Shown piece after piece: positions 16,312 to 23,255 of a stretch of 46,173 nucleotides of DNA. The DNA comes from JACCTH01 sp050741915 (GTDB lineage: Bacteria; Actinomycetota; Acidimicrobiia; Spongiisociales; ZC4RG35). The position numbers were made by a program, and so were the translations under genes. The stretch spans positions 1 through 46,173 of the forward strand of contig JBOGEX010000105.1 in NCBI GenBank assembly GCA_050741915.1, given 5' to 3'. The notes under the pieces are model-generated. The model saw nothing but the letters and a program-made list of their open reading frames with translations. It did no database searches and was not told the DNA's origin. Positions within the stretch are counted from its first letter, which is position 1; each line of letters starts with the position of its first letter.

Positions 16312-18026
16312 TGCACGCCCTCGGTGGCGGCGGCAGTGAGGACGCCCCTCGACTCATGAGGCTCTTCGGCGTGCAGCTCCAGGGCGCGGCGCTTATCTGG
16401 GATGAGGCCCTCCGGCTTCAGGATCATGATCATCACGAGGATGGCGCCATAGATATGCAGCCGGTACTCGCCGAACTCGCGCAGAAGCTCGGGCAAACCA
16501 ACGAGAATCGCCGCCCCGACGACCACGCCGGGGATCGAGCCCATGCCTCCTAGGACCACCACCGCCAGGACGTTGATCGAGACGATCAGGGTGAACGATC
16601 CCGGGTTGGCCACTCCGAGCTTGGCCGGGAAGAAGGCCCCTCCGAGGCACCCCACGGCGGCGCCCATGGCGAAGGCCAGCAGCTTGTACTTGATCACAGA
16701 TACCCCCATCCCTTCGGCGATGTCCTCGTCCTCGCGCATGGCCGCCCACGCCCGCCCCACGCGGGAGTCCTTAAGGCGACCGGCGATGAAGAACGCGATC
16801 AGGGCAAAGCCCGCGATCAAGTAGTAGAGAACTCGAGGGTCATTGGTATCTGCTCCAAAAGCGGGGACGTCGGCCACTTCCGTGATTCCTTGCGGCCCGC
16901 CGAAGATCGGCTTCAGCCAGTCGCTGAGGATCAGGACCCGGATGATCTCGCCGAAGCCCAGGGTGACGATGGCCAGATAGTCACCGCGCAAACGCAACAC
17001 GGGAGCGCCGATCAGCACCCCGATTACGACTGCCACCACGATCGTGATCGGCATGGCGATCCAGAAATTGGTCAGAGGCTCGGGCGCCAGTTCGAAGATC
17101 GTCGCTCCCACCAACGAAGAGCTCCGAGCCGTGAGCAGCGCCACCGTGTAAGCCCCGACCGCGAAGAACGCGACATACCCAAGGTCGAGCAGCCCCGCAT
17201 AGCCCACCACGATGTTGAGTCCTAGGCCGAGCAGGATGTAGAGGCCGACAGTTCCCAGCACATCGGCCACGAACTGCTTTCCCACCCAGGGGGCGGCCGC
17301 CAGGGCAATGATGGCGAGGGCGAGGAGGATTGGCCGGAGGTTGGATTGCTTGACCCCGGGGATCTCGATGAGTGCCTTTTTGAATCCGCCTTTACGACGC
17401 AAATAGAGCCTTAGTGCGACCGCCAAAACAAGAACGACGACCGCTCCCACCGGGGTGAGCCCGTCGCTTCGGTACATCCAGGAGGTCGGGATTCCCAAGC
17501 CCTGGAGCATGGGGATAAAGAGACGCGCCCCCACCCCGAGGATCAATATCGAGGTGACGACGGTGATAGCGACGGTGCGGGCTGTCGGCCCTAGCCGGCG
17601 GTAGATCCCGGCCGCCGCTCCCATCGCCAACCCCATGCCAGTCAGAATGACCAGGCCTATATACGGGTTGGTCCCGAAGTCAAAGGCATCGAAGAAGGCG
17701 GGAGAGATCCGAAGGAACATGCTCCGTACGTCGACTCCGGCGTCGATCAGAAGTCGCAGGATCACAAGGACGAGGCCAGTGGTGAAACCCGCCACCCCTC
17801 CGGCTGTCAAACCCACGCCCAGGCTGCTTGCCCTCTCCTGACTCGCCCGCCGGTAGGCGAAATAGGCGAAGAAGAAGAAGGCGGCGAGCATGACCACCAC
17901 GTTGAATCGAACGACGCCGGTGACGATCGCCCGCTCGCTGAATCGCTCTATCATCCCGACTGCGCCCAGGTAGAGAACCACCCCGCCGCCGATCAGGCCC
18001 ATCCGCACCGGGTAGGAAACTTTCAT
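16308..18026 (-). CDS. livM: Branched-chain amino-acid-type ABC permease LivM, extended
   Basis: 572 residues, against roughly 300-420 for ordinary LivM. The C-terminal 300 residues are a standard LivM: LGLNIVVGYAGLLDLGYVAF, RLRGDYLAIVTLGFGEIIR, then the ATPase-contact region REDEDIAEGMGVSVIKYKLL. The N-terminal 240 residues form an extra block with about six or seven further membrane segments and no obvious family. It forms the channel with LivH. It overlaps livH by 4 bp and livG by 4 bp. Longer LivM proteins with added N-terminal spans are known, but this extension is unusually large. Confidence 0.9.
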   Translation of the reverse strand: MKVSYPVRMGLIGGGVVLYLGAVGMIERFSERAIVTGVVRFNVVVMLAAFFFFAYFAYRRASQERASSLGVGLTAGGVAGFTTGLVLVILRLLIDAGVDVRSMFLRISPAFFDAFDFGTNPYIGLVILTGMGLAMGAAAGIYRRLGPTARTVAITVVTSILILGVGARLFIPMLQGLGIPTSWMYRSDGLTPVGAVVVLVLAVALRLYLRRKGGFKKALIEIPGVKQSNLRPILLALAIIALAAAPWVGKQFVADVLGTVGLYILLGLGLNIVVGYAGLLDLGYVAFFAVGAYTVALLTARSSSLVGATIFELAPEPLTNFWIAMPITIVVAVVIGVLIGAPVLRLRGDYLAIVTLGFGEIIRVLILSDWLKPIFGGPQGITEVADVPAFGADTNDPRVLYYLIAGFALIAFFIAGRLKDSRVGRAWAAMREDEDIAEGMGVSVIKYKLLAFAMGAAVGCLGGAFFPAKLGVANPGSFTLIVSINVLAVVVLGGMGSIPGVVVGAAILVGLPELLREFGEYRLHIYGAILVMIMILKPEGLIPDKRRALELHAEEPHESRGVLTAAATEGVQ

Positions 18027-19108
18027 GCTCGTTTCTCCTCTGGAGCTCCAAGGAAACCGCCCGGGAGGAAGATCAGGACCAAAACGAGAATGGTGAAGCT
18101 CACCACCGACGTGAGCTGTCCGACCGACGGGATCCCGGCGCCACCGAGGAAGAGAATCGGCCCCACGGCCTCGACCAGCCCGAGAATCAAACCGCCCAGT
18201 GCCGCCCCGGTGATGGAACCGATCCCACCGAGAACCGCGGCGGTAAAGGCCTTCAAGCCGGGGACGAATCCCATGTCGAAGCTCACTTGGTTGAAGAGCA
18301 GGATGAAGAGGATTCCCGCCATTCCCGCCAAGGCGCCGCCGATGGCGAAGGTGACGACGATGATGCGGTCGACGTTGATCCCCATCAACGAGGCGATCTC
18401 GCGATCCTCCCCGACCGCTCTCATGGCCCGCCCGGTCTTTGTGCGTTCGATGAACAAGTAGAGGCTCGACCAGATCACGACCGCAGCTCCGATCACGACC
18501 ACCCGAGCTCGATCGATATCAAAACCGAAAATGCTCCAATCCCCGGCGAGCCCGGGAATGTTGGGATAGGCCCGGACTTGTTCGCCGTAGAAGCCGCGGA
18601 AGGTGTACTGGAGAAAGAGCGAGGCACCGATGGCGGTGATCAAAGGGACAAGTCGGGGTGCTCCTCGCAACGGCCGGTAAGCGATCTTTTCCAACAGGAG
18701 GGCCACTCCCATCGAGACCAGGGCCGAGAAGATCAGCATCACCAGGATGGCCAGGACCGGCTGGGCCGCGAGAAAACCCGAGGCGGAGAGGTAGCCGGCC
18801 AGGAAAAGCGTGGTGAACGCCCCGGCCATGAAGACCTCGCCATGGGCGAAGTTGATGATCAGGAGGATTCCGTACACGAGCGTGTATCCGAGGGCGATCA
18901 GGGCGTAGACCGAGCCCCGCGCAACCCCCTGCACGAACAGGTCCCGCCACACCGCTCCGCTGTACTGGCCGGTGGCCAGGGTGGCGCGGGCTCCGGCTAT
19001 TGCGGCCACGGCGATAACCACTCCGAGGACGACGAGGACGATTCTGCGGATCGGCAACCGGCTGAGGGCGCCGAGCGACGACCGCCGGGTAGAGGTTGTG
19101 GTCATGGT
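18023..19108 (-). CDS. livH: Branched-chain amino-acid-type ABC permease LivH
   Basis: About 361 residues from ATG 19108; a GTG at 19135 would add nine. After a basic N-terminus with one added membrane segment comes the LivH core: GSVYALIALGYTLVYGILLIINFAHGEVFMAG, the contact region REIASLMGINVDRIIVVTF, and TAAVLGGIGSITGAALGG. It is the second half of the channel. The livJ gene lies upstream on the same strand, separated by 137 bp that hold a GC-rich hairpin. No ribosome site distinguishes the two starts. Confidence 0.9.
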   Translation of the reverse strand, partial: TMTTTSTRRSSLGALSRLPIRRIVLVVLGVVIAVAAIAGARATLATGQYSGAVWRDLFVQGVARGSVYALIALGYTLVYGILLIINFAHGEVFMAGAFTTLFLAGYLSASGFLAAQPVLAILVMLIFSALVSMGVALLLEKIAYRPLRGAPRLVPLITAIGASLFLQYTFRGFYGEQVRAYPNIPGLAGDWSIFGFDIDRARVVVIGAAVVIWSSLYLFIERTKTGRAMRAVGEDREIASLMGINVDRIIVVTFAIGGALAGMAGILFILLFNQVSFDMGFVPGLKAFTAAVLGGIGSITGAALGGLILGLVEAVGPILFLGGAGIPSVGQLTSVVSFTILVLVLIFLPGGFLGAPEEKRA

Positions 19109-19192
19109 TGTCCGACGGGTCTCATGTGGCGCCACTGTACGGCTCGACGAGCACCGGGGTCGGCAACGTTGGCATTGATCCTTTGGCCAAAG

Positions 19193-19225
19193 TAAGGGGG
19201 GCGGAACCGAGGTCCCGCCCCCTTA
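19193..19225 (-). terminator. GC-rich hairpin between livJ and livH
   Basis: On the minus strand CTAAGGGGGCGGG pairs with TTCCGCCCCCTTA (a stem of about 11-12 bp with one bulge) 20 bp after the livJ stop. The following sequence is only weakly T-rich. It probably acts as a partial terminator or mRNA 3'-end protector, giving more binding protein than permease. Confidence 0.65.
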
Positions 19226-19245
19226 GTTAATCTCGTCAGGGCCGG

Positions 19246-20514
19246 TTAGCCCTCGAGTCCCAACGTCGCCGAGAACACAGGGTCGGAGAACTCGCCGCCC
19301 TCGACCGTAACCACGCCGATGGTGGCCGACGGCTGGCAGTCGCCGGTCTCATTGCAGGTGAGGTTGCCCGTCAAGCCGGGGAAACCGTCGGTTTCAAAGA
19401 GCGCGTCCTTCAGAGCCGTGCGGGGGATATGGAGCGTGTCCCCGTCCTCGATCGCCACCGATGCGATGGCGGTCAGCACGATGTTGACGGCGTCAAAGGC
19501 GTGGGCATGGAAGACCGAGGTCGGCTCGCCATAAGCCTCGTTGTACGCCGGAAGGAACTGGTTCTCGTAGAAGTCCGCGTCACCCAGTAGCTGGGACAGG
19601 TCGGGACCGGAGATGTAGACGCCGTTGGCGTTCTCAGCACCGGCGGCCGCAATCCAGTCGGGGGTGAACATGCCGTCGGAGCCGGCGAGATAGGTGAAGC
19701 TCCCGTTCTCGACCGCCTGCTGGGTGATCAGACCACCCTCGCCGACGAAGATCGGGTAGTACAGCAACTCCGGCCCGCCGGTGGCGAGATCCGTGAGGAT
19801 CGAGCTGTAGTCGCTCTCACCTACCTGGATCGAGACCTGGTCGGTGATGGTTCCACCCGCCGCCTGGAACGAGGCAGCGAAGGCGTTGGCCAATCCCTCG
19901 GCGTAGGGGCTGCCGTCATGGATGGTCGCCGCCGAGGTTGCTCCTAGCTCCTCGAATGCGAACTGGGCCACAACCGCCCCCTGGATGGAGTCGTTGTGGG
20001 CCGTTCGCAGGTAGAAGGGGTTATGGGTGCCGGGGTTGGTCAGGGCGGGGCTGGTGTTCGATGGCGAAACCAGGGGAATGCCCTGATCGCCGAAGATCTT
20101 GTCGGCCACACCGAGGGCAGCCGATGAGCAGCTCGTCCCGATCACCGCCACGATCTGGGTGTCGGTGACGAGACGCTGGGCGCCGGCGGTTCCACCCTCG
20201 GCCGAGCAACCCTCATCCTCGTTGACCAGCTCGATGTCGTGACCCAGGACCTGGCCGACGGTGCCATCGAAGGCGTTGTCGCCCCAATAGTCAACGGCGA
20301 GCTCGGCGCCGTACTGGCTGTCGAGGCCCAGGGTCTGGTTCTCACCGGTGATCACCATCAGTGTGCCGAGCTTGATGGGCTCGCCCGCCGCAACTGTGAC
20401 GCAGCCGAACTCGTCTGCTTCACATGCCTCGGGGGTGCCCCCGCCGCCACCACCACAAGCCACAGCAACAAGGCTGAGAACTGCAGCGATGACTAGCAAG
20501 CGCGATAGCTTCAT
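19246..20514 (-). CDS. livJ: Branched-chain amino-acid-type ABC substrate-binding lipoprotein
   Basis: 422 residues. An N-terminal lipoprotein signal ends at the lipobox LVAVAC, giving Cys20, then a run of glycines. The mature part is a type I periplasmic-binding fold (Peripla_BP_6): GTLMVITGENQTLG, LGVADKIFGDQGIPLVSPS, NPFYLRTAHNDSIQG and FHAHAFDAVNIVLTA. It is anchored outside the membrane and delivers substrate to LivHM. A GGAGG lies 10 nt upstream of the ATG and a TATGAT box further up. It is the first gene of the minus-strand liv operon. The exact substrate cannot be read from the sequence. Confidence 0.92.
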   Translation of the reverse strand: MKLSRLLVIAAVLSLVAVACGGGGGGTPEACEADEFGCVTVAAGEPIKLGTLMVITGENQTLGLDSQYGAELAVDYWGDNAFDGTVGQVLGHDIELVNEDEGCSAEGGTAGAQRLVTDTQIVAVIGTSCSSAALGVADKIFGDQGIPLVSPSNTSPALTNPGTHNPFYLRTAHNDSIQGAVVAQFAFEELGATSAATIHDGSPYAEGLANAFAASFQAAGGTITDQVSIQVGESDYSSILTDLATGGPELLYYPIFVGEGGLITQQAVENGSFTYLAGSDGMFTPDWIAAAGAENANGVYISGPDLSQLLGDADFYENQFLPAYNEAYGEPTSVFHAHAFDAVNIVLTAIASVAIEDGDTLHIPRTALKDALFETDGFPGLTGNLTCNETGDCQPSATIGVVTVEGGEFSDPVFSATLGLEG

Positions 20515-20539
20515 TTAGTCATTCCTCCGTAGTCGAATG

Positions 20540-20559
20540 CCACCGCCGATAGGCGGTGG
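20540..20559 (-). promoter_or_regulatory. Hairpin in the livJ leader
   Basis: CCACCGCC-GATA-GGCGGTGG is a perfect 8-bp stem between the probable promoter and the livJ ribosome site. It could also serve as the end of the upstream lipoprotein gene at 20599. No T-run follows. Confidence 0.45.
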
Positions 20560-20568
20560 AGAGGGGGA

Positions 20569-20574
20569 ATCATA
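20569..20574 (-). promoter_or_regulatory. Probable -10 box of the livJ promoter
   Basis: On the minus strand the sequence reads TATGAT about 55 nt before the livJ ATG. The -35 region is weak. The predicted leader would contain the hairpin at 20540-20559 and a good GGAGG ribosome site. Confidence 0.45.
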
Positions 20575-20598
20575 CCTGCCAGCGACCCGACAAGGCGT

Positions 20599-21027
20599 CT
20601 AGGGGGCAACAACCACCTGGCACTGGTGGCGGCTCTCGCGCCCGTAACAAACCCAGACCCCGGTTCCCACCCGGTCCCCAATCCGCTCGACCACCTCCGT
20701 GGTCTCGGCCGGCACTTCGAAGGCCAGGCGAGTGTGCCTGGCGAGCTCGAGTTGAGTGGGGGGATCTGCCACGATCCATGTGTCGTCCATCGATTGTTCG
20801 TTGACGATGGAGACGTTCTGCTCGGAAGCGACGATCGCACAATCCGGCGAGATACCGGCGTCGGTGATTGTGATCACCGCATCGACGGATCTGAGATCGG
20901 TGCATTCGGAGGGTTCGTGTCCGGTGACCGCGTGAAGCTGCTCTCGATAGTTCTCGGGAAGTTCGACGTCGTTGGCCTCAGCTCCGCAGGCGAACAGAAG
21001 CAACAGGCTGGCGATCGCAATCCTCAC
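20599..21027 (-). CDS. Small secreted lipoprotein of unknown function
   Basis: 142 residues from GTG 21027. The product begins MRIAIASLLLLFACGAEAN, a short signal with lipobox LLFAC and lipid-bearing Cys14. The mature part has about 125 residues with four or five Cys (ECTDL, PDCAIV, WVCYGR, HQCQVV), which may form disulfides, and several short beta strands suggesting a small cupredoxin- or immunoglobulin-like fold; no family is recognised with confidence. The frame is open to GTG 21054, but TACCTT lies exactly 7 nt before GTG 21027, which points to a leaderless start there. It is divergent from alaX with 19 bp between the two start codons. Confidence 0.68.
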   Translation of the reverse strand: MRIAIASLLLLFACGAEANDVELPENYREQLHAVTGHEPSECTDLRSVDAVITITDAGISPDCAIVASEQNVSIVNEQSMDDTWIVADPPTQLELARHTRLAFEVPAETTEVVERIGDRVGTGVWVCYGRESRHQCQVVVAP

Positions 21028-21033
21028 CCTCCA

Positions 21034-21040
21034 TAAGGTA
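21034..21040. promoter_or_regulatory. Shared bidirectional -10 element between the lipoprotein gene and alaX
   Basis: TAAGGTA on the plus strand gives TAAGGT 7 nt before the alaX GTG at 21047; its reverse complement gives TACCTT 7 nt before the lipoprotein GTG at 21027. Neither gene has room for a leader, so both would be leaderless, and only one polymerase could use the element at a time. Confidence 0.6.
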
Positions 21041-21046
21041 CACCGG

Positions 21047-21760
21047 GTGCCCACCGAAGAGATTGCCGCTCGCGACGCCTACCGGGGGAGAGCCGAGGGA
21101 CGTGTCAGCGAGGTCTTGCCTGAGGGCGTGATTCTCGACCGGACCGTGTTCTATGCCCGGGGAGGGGGACAGCCCGGGGACGTCGGTGTCCTTTCCACAC
21201 CCGATGGCGACGTCAACGTCCTCGACACCGTTCGCTCGCAGGGCCGGATCCTGCATGTGGTCGAAAGCCTGGAGCGACTAGAACCGGGGATGGCGGTGGA
21301 GGGAATCATCGATTGGGATCGCCGTTATCGACTGATGCGAACCCACACCGCCCTCCACGCGCTCTCCGGCGTCATTTACCGCGACTTCGGGGCCAAGGTC
21401 ACCGGGGGAAACATGGAGCCAGGTGTCGCCCGGATGGACTTCGAACTCGACGCGATGTCGGTGGAACTGGGGAGGCAGGTGGAAGAGATCCTCAACGCCG
21501 AGCTGGCAAAAGGTTATCCGGCAGAGGTGATCTTCATGGCGAGAGAGGCCGCTTTATCCGATCCGGATCTGATTCGAACCAAGGTCAATCTCATTCCCGA
21601 GTACGTGCAGGAGATCCGGGTGATCGAAATCGTCGGCCTCGATCGTCAGGCCGACGGCGGCACCCATGTCGCCTCGACACTCGAGGTCGGCCAGATCCGG
21701 GTGACCAAGACCGAGTCGAAGGGGAAGGCCAACAAGCGGATGCGTATCGAGCTGGTGTGA
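21047..21760 (+). CDS. Alanyl-tRNA editing protein, AlaX family
   Basis: 237 residues. It is homologous to the editing domain of alanyl-tRNA synthetase and removes wrongly attached Ser or Gly from tRNA-Ala. Visible are GVILDRTVFYARGGGQPGD, the zinc motif RTHTALHALSG with His100 and His104, and QADGGTHVASTLEVG near the C-terminus. In many homologues the last motif is CGGTH, with Cys and His as zinc ligands; here the Cys position is Asp, so the metal site may be altered or belong to another AlaX subclass. The frame is open 75 bp further up, but GTG 21047 is chosen because of the -10 box 7 nt ahead and because the family core begins soon after. Confidence 0.85.
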   Translation: MPTEEIAARDAYRGRAEGRVSEVLPEGVILDRTVFYARGGGQPGDVGVLSTPDGDVNVLDTVRSQGRILHVVESLERLEPGMAVEGIIDWDRRYRLMRTHTALHALSGVIYRDFGAKVTGGNMEPGVARMDFELDAMSVELGRQVEEILNAELAKGYPAEVIFMAREAALSDPDLIRTKVNLIPEYVQEIRVIEIVGLDRQADGGTHVASTLEVGQIRVTKTESKGKANKRMRIELV

Positions 21761-21774
21761 GAAGGCGTCGCTTT

Positions 21775-21820
21775 CCTAATGCAATCTTCTGCGGTTTCCG
21801 CAGCACATAACATTAGGTTT
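21775..21820. repeat. Nested palindromic intergenic repeat, family A copy 2
   Basis: CCTAATG ... CTGCGG-TTT-CCGCAG ... CATTAGG, centred on base 21796, in reverse orientation to the copy at 6909-6954. It fills the gap between the convergent alaX and WS/DGAT genes. Its right end supplies the TAA stop of WS/DGAT (21813-21815). Confidence 0.75.
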
Positions 21821-23243
21821 GTGGGCGGTGGGCGGCGGCTAGCAGCTCGGCGGTGGAGTGCTGGATCGCCGAGGTGATGGCGGCGGTGTCAGGGACGGCG
21901 TCGAAGTCGGCATGGACCCCCCAAGCCAGGGCTCCGTTGTAGGAGAAGAGCGCCAGGCCCAAGCCGTGCTGGGACCAAAGAGGGACGATGGGATAGTTGG
22001 CCAGCATCGGTGCTTCCAGGAGATACATCGGAATCTGAGGCCCGGGCACGTTGGTCACTGTGAGGTTGAAGGGCCGCATCATCGGTCCCACTACCCGATT
22101 GGCCAAGGAAATCAAAGTCATCGGGGTGCCGCGGGAGAGTTCCACCAGCGTGGCTGCCCCCAATGCCTGATTGGTCGCCTTGAGCTTTTTGGTCTCGGCT
22201 TTGATCTTCTCGAGGCGGCTGACCGGGTCAGAATCCGAAACGGGAAGGTTGACGAGCCACATCGCCACCTGGTTTCCCAGCGCCCCCCGTTGATCGGCTC
22301 GTCGCGTGGAAACCGGGTTCATCACCCGAAACTCACCTTCGCCAACATCGAATTTTCGGTCCTCGATGAGAAAGCGACGGATGGCGCCGGCGGTGATGGC
22401 GAGGACGACGTCGTTGACCGAGCCCCCCAATGCGGCTCGGATCTCCTTTACCTCGGCGAGCGAGGTCTCGGTCCAATCGAAGCGCCGGTTTGGTCCGAGG
22501 TTGGGGTTGAGGGGGGTGCGGGCCGAGGTTCGCAACCAGCCGGACCGGAGAGAATTGAAAGCAGCGAACCCGCGGCCACCGAGGGTGATTGCCACCTCTC
22601 CGCCTCGTTTGGCCAACTCAGGAATGTTCGTAAGAGTGTCGAGGGCGCTGCGAGTGACGCGTGCTGCTTCGGCCACGACCAGCTGAGTCGAGTTGGGTGC
22701 GGGTCGGGGTGACCAGTCCCTCGCCGGTTCGATCTCGCTGGTGGGAACGACGTTGAGAAGGATCGTGGTGAGATCGACGCCGGAAATCCCGTCAATCATG
22801 CAATGGTGGATCTTGGCGATGATGGCAAAGCGGTTGTCGCTCAGCCCCTCAACCACCCACAGTTCCCACAGCGGCTTGGCCCGATCGAGCGGTTGGGAGA
22901 CGATGCGTCCGGCCAGACGCTTGAGCTGTTCATCGGTCCCCGGTCGTGGGAGGCTTGTGTGCCGCACGTGGTAATCGAAATTGAAATGGTCATCATCCAC
23001 CCAGACGGGACGGCGGTTGGGCGGAGCCCAGGCCAGCCGCTGGCGGTAGCGCGGGATGTAGCCGAGCTTGCCGTCGATGTGAGCCTTGATGCGCCCGATG
23101 TCGATCCCACCGTCAGAGGTGACCAATTCTCTTCCGTCGAACAGCACGACACCGGCAACGTGCATGTGAGTCGTCGGGGTCTCCAGGGCGAGGAACGAGG
23201 CGTCCAGATGCGAGAGCGGCTCGTAGAAGGCAGTCGTTGTCAC
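21813..23243 (-). CDS. Wax ester synthase/diacylglycerol O-acyltransferase (WS/DGAT)
   Basis: 476 residues, normal for the bacterial WS/DGAT family (Mycobacterium Tgs proteins, Acinetobacter AtfA). The catalytic motif HHCMIDGISGVD (HHxxxDG) lies at about residue 146. The N-terminal LSHLDASFLALETPTTHMHV, the ALGGSVNDVVLAITAGAIR block and NLTVTNVPGPQIPMYL are further family marks. It joins fatty acyl-CoA to diacylglycerol or fatty alcohols to make storage lipid at the membrane. It starts with GTG 23243; TAGATT lies 9 nt ahead. The C-terminal codons and stop overlap palindromic repeat A. The APC transporter gene lies immediately upstream on the same strand. Confidence 0.93.
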   Translation of the reverse strand: MTTTAFYEPLSHLDASFLALETPTTHMHVAGVVLFDGRELVTSDGGIDIGRIKAHIDGKLGYIPRYRQRLAWAPPNRRPVWVDDDHFNFDYHVRHTSLPRPGTDEQLKRLAGRIVSQPLDRAKPLWELWVVEGLSDNRFAIIAKIHHCMIDGISGVDLTTILLNVVPTSEIEPARDWSPRPAPNSTQLVVAEAARVTRSALDTLTNIPELAKRGGEVAITLGGRGFAAFNSLRSGWLRTSARTPLNPNLGPNRRFDWTETSLAEVKEIRAALGGSVNDVVLAITAGAIRRFLIEDRKFDVGEGEFRVMNPVSTRRADQRGALGNQVAMWLVNLPVSDSDPVSRLEKIKAETKKLKATNQALGAATLVELSRGTPMTLISLANRVVGPMMRPFNLTVTNVPGPQIPMYLLEAPMLANYPIVPLWSQHGLGLALFSYNGALAWGVHADFDAVPDTAAITSAIQHSTAELLAAAHRPQT

Positions 23244-23255
23244 GTCGAGGGAAAT

